From Putridiphycobacter sp045110285 (GTDB lineage: Bacteria; Bacteroidota; Bacteroidia; Flavobacteriales_D; Crocinitomicaceae): a DNA stretch of 64,000 nucleotides. Shown piece by piece: positions 16,368 through 24,384 of the stretch. Every line of letters begins with the position of its first letter. Position 1 is the first letter of the stretch. The translations under genes were made by a program, and so were the position numbers. The stretch is from the NCBI GenBank assembly GCA_045110285.1, contig JBGCGA010000044.1, positions 1-64,000 on the forward strand, given 5' to 3'. A model generated the notes under the pieces. That model made no database searches and was not told the DNA's origin. It was given only the letters and a program-made list of their open reading frames with translations.

Positions 16368-16408
16368 AAAAAAGCCTTCTTCTCAAGCCACCTTTTCAAG
16401 GCTTTTTT
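16368..16408. terminator. Strong bidirectional terminator-like hairpin in a divergent gap
   Basis: AAAAAAGCCTT (16368-16378) is the exact reverse complement of AAGGCTTTTTT (16398-16408), an 11-bp stem with a 19-nt loop and U-rich tail on either strand. It lies between two divergent gene starts (16241 minus, 16442 plus), where neither gene ends, so either a short unannotated RNA ends here or it acts as an insulator. Confidence 0.6.
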
Positions 16409-16428
16409 CGTCTTTAGATTATAAACCT

Positions 16429-16436
16429 TACCTTTA
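16429..16436 (+). promoter_or_regulatory. -7-like element ahead of the first PKD surface-protein gene
   Basis: TACCTTTA, one base off TAnnTTTG, five bases before the GTG start at 16442. The same octamer stands 7 bases before the tandem paralogue's ATG (19294-19301). Confidence 0.35.
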
Positions 16437-16441
16437 CCTAG

Positions 16442-19279
16442 GTGATTTACAGATTAAAAATATTATCATTTTTCATATTTATCTCGTTTTCTGGTATTTG
16501 CCAAGAAAACTGCACCAATGGAATTGATGATGACGGAGATGGACTAATTGATTTGCAAGACCCAGATTGTCATTGTGGTGCTGGACTAAATGCCCGATTT
16601 AACAATGCCATTCCTAATCCAGGTTTCGATCAATCTTCTTGTTGTCCTCAAACATGGTGGGACCACCTAAACTGCGTTGACAACTGGACAACAGATTCAA
16701 CGGGAATCAACAGTAGTTGGGGTCTAAATTACATCAGTGCTTGTAACGGCTGTACGTATTACAACAGCACGGCTTATATCGTTCCACCAAATTGTGGCCA
16801 AGGCGGCAATAATGGCTTTTTAGGCATGGCTTTTTGGAATAATTGGGCCAATACCACCTGGAATTGGAATAATCATGCAAACGTTTGCTTAAACACTCCT
16901 TTTTATCCGGGTAATACTTACGTTTTATATTTTGATGCATTTAATACATTCAATTATAATTGGCAATTCACTGACGACACAGTTCATTTTTCAATATTAG
17001 GGAGTACGTCCTGTGCAAATATTCCGCATACGAGCGCCACTTGCTCAGACCCTGATTGGACACCTTTAGATTCGCTAGATTTTGTAGTACCAGTTGATAC
17101 TACTTGGCATAATTTTTCTTTCACTTTTTCTCCCACTGATACAATCTATGCTATTGCGCTTGGTCAAACTTGTTCGTCATGGAACAATAATCAGACCTAT
17201 ACAGGATGGCAACGCTTGCTTTTTGACAATTTGGTATTGTATGATAGCAAAGAATATGATCTTCAAATAACTGAGACTGGCGGTGTATGTAGTCCTCCTC
17301 ACATTTTGACAGCCTCGATTGACACCACTGGTGGCACATGGCAATGGTATCAAGATTCAATAGCATTGGTTGGACAAACTAATACTACTCTTGATATTAC
17401 CACTTTGGGCTCAGGAAATTTCACAGCTCTTTACATCTTAAATGGCACATGCCAAGGACTTAATTTAGAGGTAAGCCCTCCAGTTTACCCTTTAGCATTT
17501 ATTTCAGCAAATAGTGCAGCGGTTTGTACAGGTGATTCTATTTACTTTGATGGATTTTCATTTATTTCTGAAGGTACAATTGACCACTATTATTACAGCT
17601 TCGGAAACGGAGATTCAGCTTTTATAGAAGACCCAGTTTATGCTTTTGATACACCCGGAACGTACACAGTTGAATACACTGCCGAATCAAATTTAGGCTG
17701 TACTGGAGGGCAAAGTCAAACCGTTGTTGTACATCCTAAACCTGCAACAAGTTTCCTTACTGCTAATGAATGCTTGTATAATCCGGCAGATTTTACAAGT
17801 ATGACAACAATTTCAAGCGGTTTTATTGATAGTTTAAGTTGGAATTTTGGAGATGGTAACTTAGCTGATGATAGTTTAGAGACTCATCAGTACGCTAATT
17901 TTGGAAATTATATTGTTAAATTGTTTACGAGATCAAATGAGGGATGTACAGATAGCACTGAGCAAACAATCAGTATACATCCAGTGCCGAGCGCTATCTA
18001 TACAGCTGATAGTGATTGCGAAAACATTAATATTGCTTTTAATAACAGCTCCTCAATCCCTTCAGGAACTATCCAAAATTATGATTGGAATTTTGGAGAT
18101 AATACTTTTGCAAACACAGCTAATGTAAACCACACCTATGTAGGACAAGCAAACTACTCAACAAAACTTGTGGTTACGTCAGATTCGGGATGCGTAGATT
18201 CAACCACATTAATTCTTGAAATTTATCCTGAACCCGTAGCAAGTTTTAGCTCAATAAGTTCATGCTATTTAGCAACTTTCACCAATAGTTCCACAATTGG
18301 AGGAGGCTCTTCAATTGTAAATAATAATTGGGATTTTGGAAATACAGTTACTTCAACTGAAGAAAACCCAACCCATTATTATAGCGCTAATGACACTTAT
18401 AATGTCACGCTCGAAACAGTAAGTAATTTTGGGTGTGTTGATGACACAATCATACCAATCAGTATTTTCAGTAATTTCTTTGCTGATTTGTCTCCATTAA
18501 CCAATAGTATTTGTGTTGGGGAATGCGCTCAACTATACAATAATTCAACGCCTACACCAAATCAAGTCATGAAGTATTACTGGAGAACGTCTGATGGTCA
18601 AACCTCAACTGAAAGAAATCCTTATTTTTGCTTTAACCAACCAGTAAATGAACCAACTGGTATGGATGTGTTCTTTAGAATTTCAACAAGTTCTGGCTGC
18701 CTTGATTCTATTTTAGTAGAAGATGCTGTTACAGTTATTCCAATTCCAGTTGCTGATTTTACTTTTACACCTGAAAAACCAGAATCAACTGACCCAGAAG
18801 TTACTTTTATCAACCAATCGTCTCTGGCTACAAATTACGAATGGAATTTTGGAAACAATAATTTCAGCAACGAAATTGACCCAATTTACACCTATCCAAG
18901 TGAAGGAAAGCAATATACAGTGAGGCTAACAGCTTCGGATGCTAATAATACTTGCCATGATGAACATAGTGAATTATTAATTATAGAAGATGAAATTCTA
19001 TTTTTTATTCCAAATTCTTTTACACCTAATGGATCGGGAAAAAATGATGTTTTTAGTCCTCAATTTGTCAGTGGAATCGACATCTATCAATTCAGAATGC
19101 AAATATTTAACCGCTGGGGAGAACTTGTTTTTGAATCGAATGACCCACTCGGTAGTTGGGATGGTCAATATGCGGGACAAACAGTAACTGAAGGTGTTTA
19201 CATTTGGAAGATAGATTTTATTGAACCTATGGTCGATAAAACTCACACCCATACTGGCACGGTGAATGTTTTGAGGTAG
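16442..19279 (+). CDS. Large PKD-repeat surface protein with T9SS type B sorting domain
   Basis: A 945-residue exported protein with a GTG start (no in-frame ATG exists before the mature part). Signal peptide residues 1-20 (FFIFISFSGICQ) is followed by NGIDDDGDGLID, a MopE/thrombospondin-3-like calcium-binding motif, a Cys- and Trp-rich region (~45-280), then a series of PKD/Ig-like domains (SWNFGDG, YDWNFGD, YEWNFGN signatures). Residues ~853-945 (FFIPNSFTPNGSG to HTGTVNVLR) are the gliding-motility-associated C-terminal domain (CHU_C, T9SS type B), which directs export through the type IX system. A likely surface adhesin or matrix protein. A paralogue follows 29 bp downstream. Confidence 0.85.
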   Translation: MIYRLKILSFFIFISFSGICQENCTNGIDDDGDGLIDLQDPDCHCGAGLNARFNNAIPNPGFDQSSCCPQTWWDHLNCVDNWTTDSTGINSSWGLNYISACNGCTYYNSTAYIVPPNCGQGGNNGFLGMAFWNNWANTTWNWNNHANVCLNTPFYPGNTYVLYFDAFNTFNYNWQFTDDTVHFSILGSTSCANIPHTSATCSDPDWTPLDSLDFVVPVDTTWHNFSFTFSPTDTIYAIALGQTCSSWNNNQTYTGWQRLLFDNLVLYDSKEYDLQITETGGVCSPPHILTASIDTTGGTWQWYQDSIALVGQTNTTLDITTLGSGNFTALYILNGTCQGLNLEVSPPVYPLAFISANSAAVCTGDSIYFDGFSFISEGTIDHYYYSFGNGDSAFIEDPVYAFDTPGTYTVEYTAESNLGCTGGQSQTVVVHPKPATSFLTANECLYNPADFTSMTTISSGFIDSLSWNFGDGNLADDSLETHQYANFGNYIVKLFTRSNEGCTDSTEQTISIHPVPSAIYTADSDCENINIAFNNSSSIPSGTIQNYDWNFGDNTFANTANVNHTYVGQANYSTKLVVTSDSGCVDSTTLILEIYPEPVASFSSISSCYLATFTNSSTIGGGSSIVNNNWDFGNTVTSTEENPTHYYSANDTYNVTLETVSNFGCVDDTIIPISIFSNFFADLSPLTNSICVGECAQLYNNSTPTPNQVMKYYWRTSDGQTSTERNPYFCFNQPVNEPTGMDVFFRISTSSGCLDSILVEDAVTVIPIPVADFTFTPEKPESTDPEVTFINQSSLATNYEWNFGNNNFSNEIDPIYTYPSEGKQYTVRLTASDANNTCHDEHSELLIIEDEILFFIPNSFTPNGSGKNDVFSPQFVSGIDIYQFRMQIFNRWGELVFESNDPLGSWDGQYAGQTVTEGVYIWKIDFIEPMVDKTHTHTGTVNVLR

Positions 19280-19293
19280 CTACTTAAAATTAT

Positions 19294-19301
19294 TACCTTT
19301 A
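19294..19301 (+). promoter_or_regulatory. -7-like element ahead of the second PKD gene
   Basis: TACCTTTA seven bases before ATG 19309, identical to the octamer before the first paralogue, suggesting each copy carries its own short-leader promoter. Confidence 0.33.
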
Positions 19302-19308
19302 TAGAGAA

Positions 19309-22206
19309 ATGATAAGAGTCTTTTTTTTCTTCATTTGCTTTAGTATACCGGCATTTATTTATTCGCAAGAAATATGCGATAATGGTATAGATGATGATTC
19401 TGATGGCCTAATTGACCTACAAGACTCCGATTGCCAATGCGGAGTGGGACTTCACCCTCAGATAAGTGATGCTATTCCTAATCCAAATTTCGACGACTAT
19501 TATTCTTGCCCAGTTTACTTAGACTTTGCAAATATTGATTGGAACAACTACAATATATCAATGAATTTTGTAAGTGATTGGTACTGCTCAGCAGAAATTC
19601 AACATTATAATGCTCTAGAAAGTGTAATCTATCAAAACTCATGCAATGATTGTTTCACTGTTAATGGCGTTTTTCAAGGTCCAAACTATACCCCTCCACC
19701 AGAATGCTTTTCGGCCAATTCTAATGGTTTTTTGAACCTTCCATTTGCTGTTCAAAACCACCAGGCAGACTACTTTTATGACATGTCTGCAAGTGCCTGC
19801 TTAAATAGCACTCTAACATCTGCTTACAATTACAAGTTAGAAATGGATTTGTATAACTTCACAAGTGGCGCTCCTAATATTCAAATTCCAATTTCAAATA
19901 CATTTGAAATAAGTCTGATGGAGTCCACATCTTGCGCAAACATGCCTCTAACTGGCTATAGTTGTGGTGTTACCGATTGACAAAATATAGGGAATCAAAT
20001 AATAGCCCTGCCAAGAGATTCTGCATGGCATAAAATCAGTTTCGACTTTACACCAACAACGCCAATAGAAGCAATTGGTTTTGGAGAAAGATGTGGAACA
20101 ATGGTTAGTGGAGCATCCGAAGGGTCAGATTTTGGCAACAAGCGCGTTCTTGTTGACAGTTTAAAGCTAATTTATAGTAAAATATATAACATTCATGTAA
20201 CAGAAACTGGAAGCTGGTGCTCATTTCCGTATAAATTGCATGCTAGTATAGATACCAATGGAGGAACTTGGCAATGGTACAAAGATTCTGTTGCGATAGT
20301 TGGAGCTACCGATTCGGTGCTAGATATTACTAATCTTGAAGTAGCTAACTATACGGCGCTCTATCTAGTAAATGGAAGTTGTCAAGGATATACACATTTT
20401 GTGGGCCCGCCTGTCTTTCCAAATATCTTTTTAACACCACTCGATTCGATTAACTGCATGCACGACAGTATTTATTTTGATGCCTTCTCTTACATTTCCT
20501 CGGGTACAATTGATTCATACACATACAATTTTGGAAATGGAGATTCTGCATTTGTAGAAAGTCCAACTTATGCATTTGACCAATATGGACAGCATACTGT
20601 AATCCGACAAGCAACATCTGATGTAAACTGCATAACAACTGATACTTTTACTGTTGAAATTTATGAAGTACCGTCTGTTAGTTTTTCTTTCAATAATTCC
20701 TGCGAATATGATTCTGCTGAATTTAGCAATACATCCACCATAAATACTGGCTTTATTGATTCTATGTTTTGGACTATAGAAAATCTAAACTTACCTGATT
20801 CCCTACCATTAATATACAAATTTGAACAATGGGGAACTCATCCTGTATCACTAACTGCCATATCTGATTTTGGCTGCACAAGCATTGTTGAAAAAACGAT
20901 TGAAATCCACCCCAAACCCTTGGCTCACTTTATAGCTGAGGACGACTGCGAATATGATCAAACAGAATTCATTGATTCTAGTGCAATTGCCTCTGGAAAT
21001 ATTGTGCAATATTCTTGGCTTTTTGGAGATGGTACCACAAGTAGGACTCAAAACCCCTTGCACATTTATCAAAATTTTGGTTTGTATTCAACTCAACTTT
21101 CGATTATCTCTGACTCTGGATGTTTTGATACTAGTAGGTTACAAATTGAAATTTACCCAGCACCAACCCCTTCATTTACCTACGAAAACAATTGTTTAAT
21201 AAGCACTTTTACTAACACTTCAAGCATTGGCAGTGGATATATTGACAGTTATTTTTGGAGTTTAGAAAGTAATTTTACTTCTACACTATTTGAACCCGTT
21301 TACAGATTTAGCGAAATGAATACATATCAAGTAAATCTGTTGGCAACAAGTGAAAAAGGATGCGTTGCGGACACAACCGTCCCTGTTGTAATTGCTAACA
21401 TTCTTGATGCAAAGTTTTCTTTATCGAACCAAGCGATTTGCTCAGACGAATCTGTAAAATTGTTCAACAATTCTACCCCACATTTAGATTCTGACCTCAG
21501 CTATCACTGGCAGTTAGGATATGGTCAAATTTCAAACAAAGAAAATTCTACTTTTACCTTTAGCGCTAATAGCTTAGAAACCCAATTAATTGATGTTTTC
21601 TTTACGATTTCTTCAAGTTCTGGATGCGTAGATTCAGCTTTTTTACTAGATGCAATCTCCGTTGTCCCTTTACCAGATGCTTATTTTTCTTTTAGTCCTG
21701 ACAAACCAGAATTAGTAAATCCTGAAGTTGATTTTACAAATTTGTCAATTCTTGCCAATAATTATGAGTGGAATTTTGGAGACAATAATTACAGTACGGA
21801 AAAAGATCCTACTCATATTTATAAAAGTGAGGCAAAAGAATATACTGTGACGCTAGTTGCTTCTGATGCAAACAATATTTGTTTTGACGAACATAGCGAG
21901 CTTCTTATAGTACAGGACAATATCCTATTTTTTATACCTAACTCTTTTACACCTAACGGGTCAGGTAGAAATGACTACTATTCACCTCAATTTATAAGCG
22001 GGATAGACATTTATCAATTCAGAATGCAAATATTCAACCGTTGGGGAGAAATTGTATTCGAATCGTTTGACCCAGCTGGGAGCTGGGATGGAAGGTATGC
22101 CGGTAATCTTGTGCAATCTGGAACATACATTTGGAAGATTGATTTTATTGAATCAATGGCTGACAAAACCCACCCCCATACTGGAACGGTTAATGTTTTG
22201 AGGTAG
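19309..22206 (+). pseudogene. Tandem PKD/T9SS type B paralogue interrupted by one in-frame TGA
   Basis: Two open segments, 19309-19980 and 20101-22206, lie in the same frame with no other stop between them; together they make a 966-codon gene parallel to its neighbour (945). The break is a TGA at 19978-19980 (codon 224), in the sequence GVTD-stop-QNIG, where the neighbour reads DPDW: GAT TGG there, GAT TGA here. Domain order is the same: signal peptide, NGIDDDSDGLID motif, PKD-like domains and a nearly identical T9SS type B domain at the end. Without readthrough, only a 223-residue secreted fragment without the sorting domain would be made. A young pseudogene, a sequencing or assembly error, and programmed readthrough (the base after UGA is C, a leaky context) are the three options. 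Confidence 0.85.
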
Positions 22207-22213
22207 GCCTTAG

Positions 22214-24325
22214 TCAATTCTCCATTTGCTTTAACGCCTCTTCAACCTCAACAACTGGCATTTGGCACGACTTGTTAACGCACACAAAAATGGTGGTTTC
22301 TCCTATAAATTTACCTTCCAATAAGGGAATTGTTCCTGTAGCTCCACCCATCAATAACTTGTTTGGAATATAGTATTCGTTCAATTCAGATGTTTTGCTT
22401 TTCCAATCATCACCAGTTATAGCGATTTCGTAGTATGGCATTCCAATTTTCATACTTAACAGTCCCCAGTTAGAGAAGGAACTTGGGTACTCCGCCATAT
22501 CACCTTGCATATTAGCGAGCATTTGAACAGCTGTTTGCTTGTATGAATTACTATCTAACAAGGTTCCTAAATCAAATAGTGCATTAGCCATTTCAGAGTT
22601 AGACGCAGGAATTACATTATCACTGGTTTCCATCTTTCTGGCAATTAATGATTCACTAGAATTAGAAGTATAGAAAAACATACTTGTTTTTTCATCTTTA
22701 AAATGTTTTATTGCATATTCTGCAAGATCTCCAGCTTTTAGCAGCCAAGATTCATCAAAAGTCAATTCGTACAACTTTAGAAAAGCAGAAATTACAAATG
22801 CATAATCATCTAAAAAACCATCAATTTTACTAACTCCATCTTTGTATGTATGCCAAAGGCCACCGTCAGATTTTATCTGTTTTTCAACTAAGAAAGCTGC
22901 ATTATCTAATGCCATTTTTTTAAATTCATCATTATTAAAAGCCATTGAAGCTTCTACAAGACCGCTTATTGTCATTGCGTTCCATCCAGTTAAAATCTTG
23001 TCGTCAGTTCTTGGTCTAATTCTTTTCTCTCTTGTTTTGAATAGTTTTTTGTTAATCGTATTCCAACTACCTAAAAATTCAGAATCATCCATTTTATCTT
23101 TCAATTTGTCACTATCAGTTAAAGGAATATAATTTCCTTCCCATTTCCCTTTCGCATTTATGTGATATATCTGCTTAGCTATTTCAAATTCTTCAACTGT
23201 TAAAGCCTGTTTCATTTCATCTTCAGTCCACACATAAAACTTACCTTCTTCCCCCTCAGAATCGGCATCTAAAGCAGAATAAAAAGCATTGTCTTTAGTT
23301 GTCATTTCACGTTGAATCCATTCCACAGTTTGGTAAACTGTTTTTTTGTAGAGTGGGTTTTTTGTTCGCTGATATCCCTGACTGTATAGGGTTAAAAGCT
23401 GAGCATTATCATATAGCATTTTTTCGAAATGAGGAACTTTCCACTTTTCATCAGTGGAATATCTAGCAAAACCTCCTCCAACTTGGTCATATATTCCACC
23501 CATGGCCATTTCATTTAGGGTTAAATCGACATGTTTTAGCAGTTGCTCATTGTTCTTTAAATGTCCAAACTGCATTAAAAATTCATAATTATTTGGGAGC
23601 GGGAATTTAGGAGCTCTATTCGGACCCCCATGTTTAAGATCAAAGCTTTCACCCCATTTTTTAACCATTTGATCTAGCATTTCTAGGTCAACTGCATTAT
23701 TATCGGCGGCTACTTTCACTAATTCCGATTGTTGAATTCCTTCAGTTAGGTTATCTGCATATTTCTCAAAACTACCTTTATCCTTTTCATAAGTTACAGC
23801 CAAATTTTGCAGTAACTCCATCCAATTATTTTTTGGGAAATATGTTCCACCATAAACAGGTCTTCCATCAGGCAAAGCAAAACAGTTCAATGGCCATCCG
23901 CCACTGCCATTCATTAACTGCACCGCATTCATATATATCTTATCCACATCTGGGCGCTCCTCTCTATCAACTTTTATGCAAACAAAGTTTTCATTCATAA
24001 AGGCGGCAATTGTAGAATCCTCAAAACTTTCCTCTTCCATTACATGACACCAGTGGCAAGCTGAATAGCCGACACTAATTAACACCAATTTATCTTCAGC
24101 TTTTGCTTTTTCAAACGCAGCCTCTCCCCAAGGAAACCAGTTTACCGGATTATGTGCATGCTGCAGCAGATAAGGACTAGATTCGTCAACAAGTAAATTA
24201 GTGTGCTGATGTTTCTGCCCAATTTCTTCAGTATGCTGCTGACTGTTACCGCACGAAACTAACCCAGTTAGTATTAAAAAGAAAGTAGCAAAAGTTATTA
24301 GAATGCCCGTGTTTAAACCTTTCAT
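22214..24325 (-). CDS. DUF255 (YyaL/SPATA20-like) thioredoxin-domain lipoprotein
   Basis: A 703-residue protein with a lipobox (GLVSC, Cys25), so envelope-anchored, unlike most cytosolic family members. The N-terminal DUF255 thioredoxin-like domain (~45-200) has ESSPYLLQHAHNPVNWFPW, GYSACHWCHVMEEESF (CHWCH 90-94) and VDREERPD; the rest is an (alpha/alpha)6-barrel like that of N-acylglucosamine epimerases (AMGGIYDQVGGGFARYS, HFEKMLYDNAQL, LDADSEGEEGKFYVW, DDKILTGWNAM). The function of the family is not firmly known. The stop lies 7 bp from the convergent PKD paralogue's stop with no obvious terminator between. Confidence 0.9.
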   Translation of the reverse strand: MKGLNTGILITFATFFLILTGLVSCGNSQQHTEEIGQKHQHTNLLVDESSPYLLQHAHNPVNWFPWGEAAFEKAKAEDKLVLISVGYSACHWCHVMEEESFEDSTIAAFMNENFVCIKVDREERPDVDKIYMNAVQLMNGSGGWPLNCFALPDGRPVYGGTYFPKNNWMELLQNLAVTYEKDKGSFEKYADNLTEGIQQSELVKVAADNNAVDLEMLDQMVKKWGESFDLKHGGPNRAPKFPLPNNYEFLMQFGHLKNNEQLLKHVDLTLNEMAMGGIYDQVGGGFARYSTDEKWKVPHFEKMLYDNAQLLTLYSQGYQRTKNPLYKKTVYQTVEWIQREMTTKDNAFYSALDADSEGEEGKFYVWTEDEMKQALTVEEFEIAKQIYHINAKGKWEGNYIPLTDSDKLKDKMDDSEFLGSWNTINKKLFKTREKRIRPRTDDKILTGWNAMTISGLVEASMAFNNDEFKKMALDNAAFLVEKQIKSDGGLWHTYKDGVSKIDGFLDDYAFVISAFLKLYELTFDESWLLKAGDLAEYAIKHFKDEKTSMFFYTSNSSESLIARKMETSDNVIPASNSEMANALFDLGTLLDSNSYKQTAVQMLANMQGDMAEYPSSFSNWGLLSMKIGMPYYEIAITGDDWKSKTSELNEYYIPNKLLMGGATGTIPLLEGKFIGETTIFVCVNKSCQMPVVEVEEALKQMEN

Positions 24326-24384
24326 ATAAATTTTTAAAAGTAAAAGCTAAATATACTTAACTTCGTTTTGCAAAAGTCAATATT

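Noticed and set aside
22214..24325. CHWCH read as a c-type haem site
   Set aside because: In the DUF255 family this is the conserved thioredoxin-like motif; no cytochrome fold surrounds it.
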